A stretch of 64,000 nucleotides of DNA, from the NCBI RefSeq assembly GCF_036884655.1, contig NC_088349.1:44544501-44608500 (forward strand). The letters are read 5' to 3'. Within the stretch, counting starts at the first letter, position 1. Each line of letters begins with the position of its first letter. Shown here piece by piece: positions 32,131 through 43,697 of this stretch. The notes beneath the pieces were generated by a model, which worked only from the letters and a program-made list of their open reading frames with translations, was not told where the DNA came from and ran no database searches. The translations under genes were made by a program, and so were the position numbers. This stretch comes from Musa acuminata AAA Group (taxonomy: Eukaryota; Streptophyta; Magnoliopsida; Zingiberales; Musaceae).

Positions 32131-34696
32131 TGTTGAATCTCGTATTTTGATGATGAAACTACTTGATATATGTTTATGATTTAATCTGCGTTTTGAGTGA
32201 CGCAGGATGCTTTGATCAGGATGAGACAATTAAAGCAGGAAAATCATGTTGTGCCGGAGGAACATGTCAGAAGATTGGACGTCGGGCCGGTGGATCGGTC
32301 GACGTATCGACAGAAGGCTTCGGGCCGTGGACTCGGGCATCGGGCCAAGTAGAGCGGGTATTGTGCCAAGGATATCGGAGTTGCGGAGTCAACTGGCCGA
32401 TTGGGCAATAGGCCGCAGGAGAGGACGATGCGCCGAAGAATCAGACGAAGCGTCGAGGGACCAATGACATGCCGGACAACTTGGTTAATTGCTTAGGATT
32501 AATTGTCTCGATCGAAGTTTTGTTTTAAGTGTGCAGGATTAACTACGATGAAAGATAGACAAGCAGCAGGAGTTGCGCTGGAGTCAAGTTCATGATCACG
32601 TTGGGAGTTCGAGAGTTCGACGGAAGTACGGACGGTCGTCGGAGGTTCTGCGAGAACAGATCCGAGAAGTCCAGAAGCTTGCCAAGCGAAGCTCGTCGGA
32701 ACTCGCCAAGTGGATCGTCGCAAAGTCCAGGAGTTTGCCGGAAGTCCGTAGAAGCATCACCGAGGGTTCATCGGATGATCGACGGAAGTTCGCCGGAAAC
32801 TCGCCGGAAGAAGCGATTGACGTACCGAAGCAAAGCTGCAGAAATTGTCTTAGATTTAATCGTAGTTAGCACGGTGATTAAGTTAGAAATGGGAGGTGAT
32901 CCCATTAGCTTAATCCTGGGGCAATTGGGCCCCTGAAGAACTCAAGTTGGGTCGAATGGTTCAACCCATTCGAACCCAAGTAGCTGTGGGAGGTGCAACC
33001 GCCCAGGCAGGGAGGTGCCACCGCCCAGGCTAAGTCTCCCAGCGAGACTGGGCAGTGCAACCGCCCCAGCCAAGAGGTGCAACCGCCCAGGGCTCAGTCT
33101 CCAAGCGAGACTGGGCGGTGCAACCTCCTCTGTCGAGAGGTAGCACCGCCAGAGCTCAAGTTCCGAGCTCTGGCAGGCGATGCAACCACCGAGCTCGGTC
33201 TTCGAGCTCTAGCAGAGAGCTGCAACTTCTCTGGACAGGAGATGCACCGCCTGAGCTCGGTCTTCGAGCTCTGGCAGAGTGGTGCAACCACCTCTGGCAG
33301 AGAGGTGCAACCACCTCTGGCAGAGAAGAGAAACTTCTCTGGTCAGGAGATGCACCGCCTGAGCTCGGTCTTCGAGCTCTGGCAGGAAGGTGCAACCACC
33401 CCTGACAGAGAAGGTGGAACCGTCCGAGCTCAGTCTTCGAGCTCTGCCAGGCGGTGCCACCTCTCCAGTCGAGAGGTGCAACCGCCTGAGCTCAGACTTC
33501 GAGCTCTGCCAGGCGGTGCCACCTCTCCAGTCAAGAGGTGCAACCGCCTGATCCCGGAATTCCGGGATTTGATCGTTTTGAGCTCGAAATTTGAATTGGG
33601 TTGGGGCCTATAAATACCCCACCCATTCAGCACTGAAAAGATACAGACCTACACCGAAATCTTGATCTTTTCTGTGATTCTAAGAGCTCAAAAGTGTTGT
33701 AAAGCCTTTAAGTCTCCTCCTTCTGTTCTTCAAGTTTTCAGTTGTAAAGTGAGGAGAGAAAGGTCTGTAAAGGTTGTCTCCTGAGCCTGTCAAAAGGAGA
33801 GAAACTGTAAAAGGGAAGTTTGGCCTTCGCCTATTGAAGGAAGGCCCCTAGTTGACGTCGGCAACCTCGTCGGTGGAGGAAGCCAAAAGTGGAGTAGGTC
33901 AAGGCTGACCGAACCACTCTAAATCTCTGGTTTGCGTTTATTTTTGAGCACTTTATCATTACTGCAAACCTCCTCCATTACTACTACTCTCTGCGCTCTC
34001 ACGAACAAGTTCTAAGTGCTGTTCTTCCGAATCTGCATTCAGACGTAAATTCGTATTTTCGTACATTACAGTTTACGTTTACGTTTGATTCTGCAGAACT
34101 ATCTTCCGTGCTTTTACGAAAGAGTTTCTTTGCAGTTTACACTTACATTTTGATCCTATTGATAACTGCAAACTGTCCTCTACAATTTTACGAACGAGTT
34201 TCAACATTTAGACGTAAAACTGCATTTAGACGTAAATCGGCTTTCCTCTCACAATCATCAGTTCTCAGTTCACGTTTACGTCTTGATTTCAACTGCATAC
34301 TGCCTTCTGCGAGTATACAAACGAGTTTCAAAGTTTAGACGTAAATCTGCGTTTAGACGTAAATCTGCGTTTAGACGTAAAACTACGTTTAGACGTAAAT
34401 CTGAGTTTAGACGTAAACTGCGCTTAGACGCAAAACTGCGCTTAGACGCAAACTGTGTTTAGACGCAAACTGCGCTTAGACGCAAACTGCGCTTAGACGC
34501 AAACTGTGTTTAGACGCAAACTGCGCTTAGACGCAATCTGCGCTTAGACGCAAACTGCACTTAGATACAAACTGAGAATTAGCTTTTGCATCATAATAGC
34601 TTTTATTGAATGAACGCAGCTTTTGGTTTTTAATCGCTGTAAGATTTCCGCTGCACTAATTCACCCCCCCCCCTCTTAGTGCTCTCGATCCTAACA
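32131..34696 (+). repeat. B1 3' LTR (2566 bp)
   Basis: Matches the 5' LTR at offset 6150 up to the palindromic array. The offset falls to 6127 (one 23-bp unit fewer, near 33300) and rises to 6145 after the minisatellite (one 18-bp unit more, near 34432). TATA box at 33609-33616. Palindromic array at 32979-33552. Confidence 0.95.
34333..34575 (+). repeat. Minisatellite in B1 3' LTR, 14 units
   Basis: Same array as 28206-28430 with one extra unit (gcttagacgcaaaactgc) after the fifth unit. Confidence 0.9.
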
Positions 34697-34701
34697 GGTA
34701 C

Positions 34702-35347
34702 CACCGCCCAGTCTCACTCGGAGACTGATCCCAAGCGGTACCACCGCCTAACAAGGGCGGTACCACCACCCAATCTCACTCGGAGACTAAGCCCAAGCAG
34801 TACCACCGCCTGACCTGGGCGGTTGCACCGTCGACCATGAAATCTGGGTCCGAATAGGCTGATCCATTCGGCCCAATTTGGGTCTATAAAGGGCCCAATT
34901 ACTCCTAAATTAAGTTAATGAGATTACCTCCCATTCCTAGCTTAATCTAAATGCTAACTACGATATTTCTTAAGACATTTACTACAACTTGCTCCGGTGC
35001 GTCAATCGCTTCTTCTGGCGAACTTCCGGCGAACATTCGACGAACCCTCGGCGATGCTCCTGCGGACTACCAGCAAACTTTTGGACTTACGACGATCCAC
35101 TTGGCGAGTTCCGACGAGCTTCTTTGGCAAACTCCTAGACTTCTCGGATTTATTCCTGCAAAACCTCCGACGACCGTCTGGACTTCCGTTGAACTGTCAA
35201 ACCCCTAACGTGATCATGGTCTTGACTCCAGCGCAACTCTTGCTGCATGTCTTACTTCCATCGTAGTTAATCCTATACACTTATCTCAACATATGGATTA
35301 GATAACAAATGACACTTGACTTCATCATCAAAATTCGAGATTCAATA
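34702..35347 (-). repeat. B2 3' LTR, part 2
   Basis: Resumes after the second ggtac with the other half of the palindrome (caccgcccag..) and runs to ..attcaata (reversed LTR start with one changed base). It contains the left breakpoint of the tandem triplication at about 35203. Confidence 0.85.
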
Positions 35348-36756
35348 ATCTCCGCCTTTTTGATGATGACAATCAATTGATAATGGAGTTAATCTTAACT
35401 CCCCCTATCTATATACCATACTTGAGATAAGTCATTCTTGAATTCAAAGCCTTTGAATTCAAGAGACATTAAGAAGTTAAGATCGTTTAACCTTATCAAT
35501 ACTCCCATCATGATTCCTATCATGATGTATTTCTCTGAAAATGATGTCAAGGCTTGACATCCATTTTTAGGTTTTACATTTCAAATGTGAAAGATAGCAA
35601 TTGTAGCAATTCATCATATGGTAAGATATCAACATGTAAAACTATGATGTAAGTTCTTGATATCTTAACATAATACAAACGTTTCAAGTGTTTAGCAATC
35701 ATAGCATTTCATCACATGACAAGATATCAATTTGTAGAATTGCGATGTATGCTCTAGATATCTTAACATAGTGCAAATATGGCAATAACATAGTGCAAAT
35801 ATGGCATAGTGCAAATATGACAATCATAGCAATTCTATCACCAATTTATCATATATTTCGATGCAAGCTTTTGATATCTTAACATAATTCAAATTCAAAT
35901 ATGGCACTCATAGCATCAATTTATATAGCATTAAATTCAAATATGGCACTCATAGAATCAATTCATATATTTCTCATTCAAATATGGCACTCATAGTATC
36001 AATTCATATATTTCTCCCCCTTTGTTATCAACAAAAAGGAGAACAATATTAGCAAATTTTAACTAGGTTTATGTCATTTTTCAATAATGAGTGATAGGAT
36101 ACCAATTATACAAACATCTCAAGGAAAACATGACATGGAGATATTAAAGTATCTCGAATGAAGTTATTATCTTTTTGCATGAAGGAGGAAAGCCATTTGT
36201 GAGCTTACTCGAATGAAGTTAAAATTGATAAGATATTAAAGTATGCTTTATTTTTATAAGAATCAAGATATGTGTGTGAATCAAATCCTTACACGTAAAA
36301 CTATTTCTCAAAAGATATAAGAAGGAATCGTTAAATCCATTTCTCGAAAGATATTTTTCACATGATAAGTCTATGAGAGATGCATTTGCTAGTTGATTCC
36401 ATATGTCAAAAATCAATGATGTGAATCCAAAACTCGATATGACATATGTTTATTAAGTCCGGAAGAGAATAATGTATCGAGAAAATTCGATTGTTAGGAT
36501 CAAGAAGATTCGAAAATGAAATTTAACACTTTCATACATTCGGATGAGGTTTTGCTATAGATTTTCAAATTAAAAAATGAAGATAAAACATGCTTATTAT
36601 CATGGAAATTTTTGTATCCAAAATACATAATTTTCAATATGTAATTAAGGCATATAATTATGTAAAATCATCATAGCAATTAAGTGATTTGATCATTAAA
36701 TCAAAAAAGTCCAAAAAATAATCTTAACAAGTTCAGGCATTCTGACATATTAACAT
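35348..36756 (-). other. B2 3' non-coding region (copy 1 of 3)
   Basis: Polypurine tract first (atctccgcctttttgatgatgac, 35348-35370; one base changed in this copy). Then AT-rich DNA with near-repeats of 'aaatatggcactcatag.atcaattcatat' at 35905-36010 and a PPT-hairpin motif at 36008-36045. No gene. Equivalent regions are 37767-39175 and 40186-41594. Confidence 0.7.
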
Positions 36757-37256
36757 TCATAATTCTCTTCTAATGAAATCAAATTGTTCTTCACTTAGAG
36801 GTTTTGTAAAAATATCAGTAGTTGATGCTTAGTATCAATGAACTCTATGATTACATCATGATTAGTGACATGATCTCGTATAAAGTGATGTCTAATATCA
36901 ATATGTTTTGTTCTTGAGTGTTGAATGGGATTCTTTGTTAAACATATTGCACTTGTGTTATCACATTTAATGGGAATATTTTTAAGATAGACTTTATAAT
37001 CTTCTAAGGTGTTTTTCACCCACACAACTTATGCACAGCATGCACTAGCTGCAATATACTCAGCTTCATTTGTTGATAGTGCAACCGAGTTTTGTTTCTC
37101 AGATGACCAGGAAATAAGGGAATGTCCCAAAAATTGATATGTTCCTAATGTGCTTTTTCTATCTAGTCTACACCCAGTAAAATTCGCATCAGCATAAGCA
37201 ATTAACACAAAATTCTCGAATTTTGGATACCATAATCCTAGATTTATGGTACCTTT
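36757..37256 (-). pseudogene. B2 RNase H remnant (copy 1)
   Basis: The minus strand encodes the C-terminal RNase H of a Sirevirus: SVALSTNEAEYIAAS-like text, then WVKNTLEDYKVYLKNIPIKCDNTSAICLTKNPIQHSRTKHIDIRHHFIRDHV. There is a frameshift before the end (the conserved VDIFTK part reads as LLIFLQNL) and a stop near the A2 end. It is interrupted by A2 at 37257, after the position equal to 62592 in B3. Confidence 0.85.
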
Positions 37257-37621
37257 TGTTGGGAAATCTTGGGGGCGACATCACATGCATAGCGGAAGAA
37301 TAAAAAAATAAAAATCCCCAATTCCCAAAGAGATGTTCGTCGTTGTGCGAAGATTGGTGTGCAAAATCCGTGAAACTGAAAAAACTGCGTATAGAGTAGA
37401 TTGTGTTATCGAGGGAGATCGTATATCCCTATTTCCTTACAGATCTTTAGGAGAGGGTGAAGGAGGTCAAGCGTCCTCTTCTCTAGCAGTGATCCACACA
37501 ACAGGGCTACGACGACGCTCCTCAAAACTCCAAGCCTGCTTTGAGGTGGAGAGGGGAAGGAGAATAGGAGAGGCAAGCAAAGGCTCTAAATCCCTCCTAT
37601 TTATAGATGTCCCCTGTCAAA
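37257..37621 (-). repeat. A2 LTR fragment (copy 1 of triplication)
   Basis: Reverse Angela LTR start tgttgggaaatc through the TATA region, ending at the triplication junction. Preceded by ccttt, the A2 target site. The ORF across 37333-37632 is an LTR shadow. Confidence 0.9.
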
Positions 37622-39175
37622 CCCTAACGTGATCATGGTCTTGACTCCAACGCAACTCCTGCTGCTTGTCTTACTTCCATCGTAGTTAATCCTATACACT
37701 TATCTCAACATATGGATTAGATAACAAATGACACTTGACTTCATCATCAAAATTCGAGATTCAACAATCTCCCCCTTTTTGATGATGACAATCAATTGAT
37801 AACGGAGTTAATCTTAACTCCCCCTATCTATATACTATACTTGAGATAAGTCATTCTTAAATTCAAAGCCTTTGAATTCAAGATACATTAAGAAGTTAAG
37901 ATCGTTTAACCTTATCAATACTCCCATCATGATTCCTATCATGATGTATTTCTCTAAAAATGATGTCAAGGCTTGACATTCATTTTTAGGTTTTACATTT
38001 CAAATGTGAAAGATAGCAATTGTAGCAATTCATCATATGGTAAGATATCAACATGTAAAACTATGATGTAAGTTCTTGATATCTTAACATAATACAAACG
38101 TTTCAAGTGTTTAGCAATCATAGCATTTCATCACATGACAAGATATCAATTTGTAGAATTGCAATGTATGCTCTAGATATCTTAACATAGTACAAATATG
38201 GCAATAACATAGTGCAAATATGGCATAGTGCAAATATGGCAATCATAGCAATTCTATCACCAATTTATCATATATTTCGATGCAAGCTTTTGATATTTTA
38301 ACATAATTCAAATTCAAATATGGCACTCATAGCATCAATTTATATAGCATTAAATTCAAATATGGCACTCATAGAATCAATTCATATATTTCTCATTCAA
38401 AAATGGCACTTATAGTATCAATTCATATATTTCTCCCCCTTTGTCATCAACAAAAAGGAGAACAATATTAGCAAATTTTAACTAGGTTTATGTCATTTTT
38501 CAATAATGAGTGATAGGATACCAATTATACAAACATCTCAAGGAAAACATGACATGGAGATATTAAAGTATCTCGAATGAAGTTATTATCTTTTTGCATG
38601 AAGGAGGAAAGCCATTTGTGAGCTTACTCGAATGAAGTTAAAATTGATAAGATATTAAAGTATGCTTTATTTTTATAAGAATCAAGATATGTGTGTAAAT
38701 CAAATCCTTACACGTAAAACTATTTCTCAAAAGATATAAGAAGGAATCGTTAAATCCATTTCTCGAAAGATATTTTTCACATGATAAGTCTATGAGAGAT
38801 GCATTTGCTAGTTGATTCCATATGTCAAAAATCAATGATGTGAATCCAAAACTCGATATGACATATGTTTATTAAGCCCGGAAGAGAATAATGTATCGAG
38901 AAAATTCGATTGTTAGGATCAAGAAGATTCGAAAATGAAATTTAACACTTTCATACATTCGGATGAGGTTTTGCTATAGATTTTCAAATTAAAAAATGAA
39001 GATAAAACATGCTTATTATCAAGGAAATTTTTGTATCCAAAATACATAATTTTCAACATGTAATTAAGGCATATAATTATGTAAAATCATCATAGCAATT
39101 AAGTGATTTGATCATTAAATCAAAAAAGTCCAAAAAATAATCTTAACAAGTTTAGGCATTCTGACATATTAACAT

Positions 39176-39675
39176 TCATAATTCTCTTCTAATGAAATCA
39201 AATTGTTCTTCACTTAGAGGTTTTGTAAAAATATCAGTAGTTGATGCTTAGTATCAATGAACTCTATGATTACATCATGATTAGTGACATGATCTCGTAT
39301 AAAGTGATGTCTAATATCAATATGTTTTGTTCTTGAGTGTTGAATGGGATTCTTTGTTAAACATATTGCACTTGTGTTATCACATTTAATGGGAATATTT
39401 TTAAGATAGACTTTATAATCTTCTAAGGTATTTTTCACCCACACAACTTATGCACAGCATGCACTAGCTGCAATATACTCAGCTTCATTTGTTGATAGTG
39501 CAACCGAGTTTTGTTTCTCAGATGACCAGGAAATAAGGGAATGTCCCAAAAATTGATATGTTCCTAATGTGCTTTTTCTATCTAGTCTACACCCAGTAAA
39601 ATTCGCATCAGCATAAGCAATTAACACAAAATTCTCGAATTTTGGATACCATAATCCTAGATTTATGGTACCTTT
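39176..39675 (-). pseudogene. B2 RNase H remnant (copy 2)
   Basis: Identical in meaning to copy 1 and sharing copy 1's variants from about 39352 rightwards. One private change (ctaaggtattt) lies near the start of the WVKNTLEDY segment. Confidence 0.85.
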
Positions 39676-40040
39676 TGTTGGGAAATCTTGGGGGCGACAT
39701 CACATGCATAGCGGAAGAATAAAAAAATAAAAATCCCCAATTCCCAAAGAGATGTTCGTCGTTGTGCGAAGATTGGTGTGCAAAATCCGTGAAACTGAAA
39801 AAACTGCGTATAGAGTAGATTGTGTTATCGAGGGAGATCGTATATCCCTATTTCCTTACAGATCTTTAGGAGAGGGTGAAGGAGGTCAAGCGTCCTCTTC
39901 TCTAGCAGTGATCCACACAACAGGGCTACGACGACGCTCCTCAAAACTCCAAGCCTGCTTTGAGGTGGAGAGGGGAAGGAGAATAGGAGAGGCAAGCAAA
40001 GGCTCTAAATCCCTCCTATTTATAGATGTCCCCTGTCAAA
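39676..40040 (-). repeat. A2 LTR fragment (copy 2 of triplication)
   Basis: Same 365-bp Angela LTR start as copy 1, ending at the second junction. Confidence 0.9.
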
Positions 40041-41594
40041 CCCTAACGTGATCATGGTCTTGACTCCAACGCAACTCCTGCTGCTTGTCTTACTTCCATC
40101 GTAGTTAATCCTATACACTTATCTCAACATATGGATTAGATAACAAATGACACTTGACTTCATCATCAAAATTCGAGATTCAACAATCTCCCCCTTTTTG
40201 ATGATGACAATCAATTGATAACGGAGTTAATCTTAACTCCCCCTATCTATATACTATACTTGAGATAAGTCATTCTTAAATTCAAAGCCTTTGAATTCAA
40301 GAGACATTAAGAAGTTAAGATCGTTTAACCTTATCAATACTCCCATCATGATTCCTATCATGATGTATTTCTCTAAAAATAATGTCAAGGCTTGACATTC
40401 ATTTTTAGGTTTTACATTTCAAATGTGAAAGATAGCAATTGTAGCAATTCATCATATGGTAAGATATCAACATGTAAAACTATGATGTAAGTTCTTGATA
40501 TCTTAACATAATACAAACGTTTCAAGTGTTTAGCAATCATAGCATTTCATCACATGACAAGATATCAATTTGTAGAATTGCAATGTATGCTCTAGATATC
40601 TTAACATAGTACAAATATGGCAATAACATAGTGCAAATATGGCATAGTGCAAATATGGCAATCATAGCAATTCTATCACCAATTTATCATATATTTCGAT
40701 GCAAGCTTTTGATATTTTAACATAATTCAAATTCAAATATGGCACTCATAGCATCAATTTATATAGCATTAAATTCAAATATGGCACTCATAGAATCAAT
40801 TCATATATTTCTCATTCAAAAATGGCACTTATAGTATCAATTCATATATTTCTCCCCCTTTGTCATCAACAAAAAGGAGAACAATATTAGCAAATTTTAA
40901 CTAGGTTTATGTCATTTTTCAATAATGAGTGATAGGATACCAATTATACAAACATCTCAAGGAAAACATGACATGGAGATATTAAAGTATCTCGAATGAA
41001 GTTATTATCTTTTTGCATGAAGGAGGAAAGCCATTTGTGAGCTTACTCGAATGAAGTTAAAATTGATAAGATATTAAAGTATGCTTTATTTTTATAAGAA
41101 TCAAGATATGTGTGTAAATCAAATCCTTACACGTAAAACTATTTCTCAAAAGATATAAGAAGGAATCGTTAAATCCATTTCTCGAAAGATATTTTTCACA
41201 TGATAAGTCTATGAGAGATGCATTTGCTAGTTGATTCCATATGTCAAAAATCAATGATGTGAATCCAAAACTCGATATGACATATGTTTATTAAGCCCGG
41301 AAGAGAATAATGTATCGAGAAAATTCGATTGTTAGGATCAAGAAGATTCGAAAATGAAATTTAACACTTTCATACATTCGGATGAGGTTTTGCTATAGAT
41401 TTTCAAATTAAAAAATGAAGATAAAACATGCTTATTATCAAGGAAATTTTTGTATCCAAAATACATAATTTTCAACATGTAATTAAGGCATATAATTATG
41501 TAAAATCATCATAGCAATTAAGTGATTTGATCATTAAATCAAAAAAGTCCAAAAAATAATCTTAACAAGTTTAGGCATTCTGACATATTAACAT

Positions 41595-42094
41595 TCATAA
41601 TTCTCTTCTAATGAAATCAAATTGTTCTTCACTTAGAGGTTTTGTAAAAATATCAGTAGTTGATGCTTAGTATCAATGAACTCTATGATTACATCATGAT
41701 TAGTGACATGATCTCGTATAAAGTGATGTCTAATATCAATATGTTTTGTTCTTGAGTGTTGAATGGGATTTTTTGTTAAACATATTGCACTTGTGTTATC
41801 ACATTTAATGGAAATATTTTTAAGATAGACTTTATAATCTTCTAAGGTGTTTTTCACCCACACAACTTGTGCACAGCATGCACTAGCTGCAATATACTCA
41901 GCTTCGTTTGTTGATAGTGCAACCGAGTTTTGTTTCTCAAATGATCAGGAAACAAGGGAATGTCCCAAAAATTGATATGTTCCTGATATGCTTTTTCTAT
42001 CTAGTCTACACCCAGCAAAATTTGCATCAGCATAAGCAATTAACACAAAATTCTCGAATTTTGGATATCATAATCCTAGATTTATGGTACCTTT
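41595..42094 (-). pseudogene. B2 RNase H remnant (copy 3, original join to A2)
   Basis: Third copy, with its own variants in the right half (for example gggattttttg, acaacttgtgc, ctcaaatgatcagg, cacccagcaaaatt). It ends with ccttt, A2's target duplication, next to the complete A2 LTR. Confidence 0.85.
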
Positions 42095-43682
42095 TGTTGG
42101 GAAATCTTGGGGGCGACATCACATGCATAGCGGAAGAATAAGAAAACAAAAATCCCCAATTCCCAAAGAGATGTTCGTCGTTGTACGAAGATTGGTGTGC
42201 AAAATTCGTGAAACTGAAAAAACTGCGTATAGAGTAGATTGTGTTATCGAGGGAGATCGTATATCCCTATTTCCTTACAAATCTTTAGGAGAGGGTGAAG
42301 GAGGTCAAGCGTCCTCTTCTCTAACAGTGATCCACACAACAGGGCTACGACGACACTCCTCAAAACTCCAAGCCTGCTTTGAGGTGGAGAGGGGAAGGAG
42401 AATAGGAGAGACAAGCAAAGGCTCTAAATCCCTCCTATTTATAGATGTCCCCTGTCAAACCCTAATGGATCCTCCTCTAGTGGGTATTGGATCTGCATCC
42501 AATAACTCAAGCCTTTTAGATTAGTGCATCTCTATCCAATAATCTCTCATAGGCTCTTATTGGATCTCGTCCATGGGATCCAATAATTCAGGGGCTTATT
42601 GGATATCTAATAAGACAAGGGCTCCATCGGATATCTCATATCCGAACCTCTACTCATCGCAATGCCTACCATATGTGTGTGACCCTCTAGGCCCAATATC
42701 GAGCTGGCCGTGAGTCATACCTGTTAGAACTCCTTCTAACTCAGTGAATTATTATCTCTGTAATAATTCACCGACTAATCGACTACGGACGTACTAGGCC
42801 ACTACGCCGTAGTCCCCAGATAATACAGGGGAATCCAATCCATTGGACTTGTCTGTCCTCAGTTATCGTGTACCTATAATCCCTCATCTATCTAATATCC
42901 CAGAGACCGTATATCGAGCATAGTGTTGTCAGACCCATATGGTTTATACTCGAGTATCGCTCTAATCGGATTCTCCCGGAGAACTCTTTCTCTCTCAACC
43001 CGAATGACCCTAGCCAGGGATTTGTTTGAGCAAGAACACATGGGATATTCCTCTCATGATGCCGAGAGTGGATGATCCTCTATCGACACTCAATAGCCCT
43101 CGTAAGGTCGACTACCACTCCCAATGACCAGTTGTACTAGATTTGGGACAGCCAAACCTATAAGTCTGGCATCAAAGAGTGGAGCACTCATATAGGACAT
43201 CCTTAGTATCTCAAGTTTAAGGACCAGATATACCACTAGGACTACAGAATCGCTGTCTGACAATAAGGCATCATCAACCATCCAACATTCCGTAAGTGGA
43301 TCAATCAGTGAACTCATTCTCCAATGAGCACTTATATTGTATCCCTAATGTCCCTACACGAGCAACTATAAGACCAGCTGCATCCATCATATGGATGCGT
43401 ATACAGCACACAAGTCTATCCGGTTATCACGATGTCCCTCTCTAGTAACCTATGACCGGGATTATTTAGGATATGTGTTTAAAGGTGAATCGATCTCATT
43501 TTCGTGATCTCATCACGATCTGATTCCCATTACACAAATCCAAGGACATCATAATATATATGTGCATATATGCAATAATTATAAAGTGATATATGCCAAA
43601 ATATAATAAGCAAAAAGATTCTATATCAAGTCACACGTGCCATCACTCACGTGATTGGTTTGCTGGGCACCTATGACTAGCA
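42095..43682 (-). repeat. A2 3' LTR (1588 bp)
   Basis: Complete reverse LTR, tgttgggaaatc to ..tgactagca. TATA box on the minus strand near 42438-42445. It has the long form with the roughly 108-bp block (about 42506-42613). Its first 365 bp form the right end of the triplication's third copy. Confidence 0.93.
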
Positions 43683-43697
43683 ATCTCCCACTTGACC
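43683..43697 (-). other. A2 polypurine tract
   Basis: Plus-strand atctcccacttgacc, the complement of the A1-type tract, directly after the LTR. Confidence 0.85.

Larger units (their letters stand above)
25981..34696 (+). mobile_element. B1: young gag-only (TR-GAG) Sirevirus derivative
   Basis: Complete element of 8716 bp with LTRs of 2571 bp (25981-28551) and 2566 bp (32131-34696) and a perfect GGTAC duplication (25976-25980 and 34697-34701). The LTRs differ at about 13 bases by eye plus two tandem-repeat copy changes, so it moved recently. The internal 3.6 kb carries a primer site, one intact gag of 303 codons, 2.6 kb of AT-rich DNA with repeated PPT hairpins, and the polypurine tract. There is no pol. 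It must use proteins of an autonomous Sirevirus. Elements of this plan are known in plants as terminal-repeat retrotransposons with a GAG domain. Confidence 0.93.
35203..42459. repeat. Tandem triplication, 2419-bp period
   Basis: Three head-to-tail copies (35203-37621, 37622-40040, 40041-42459). Each holds the end of B2's 3' LTR, polypurine tract, 3' non-coding region, RNase H remnant and the first 365 bp of A2's 3' LTR. Both internal junctions read ctgtcaaaccctaacgtgatc, joining Angela LTR (..ctgtcaaaccctaa) to Sirevirus LTR (ctgtcaaacccctaacg..). Outside the array the two LTRs are continuous with normal sequence, so the event happened after A2 had inserted into B2. Confidence 0.97.
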
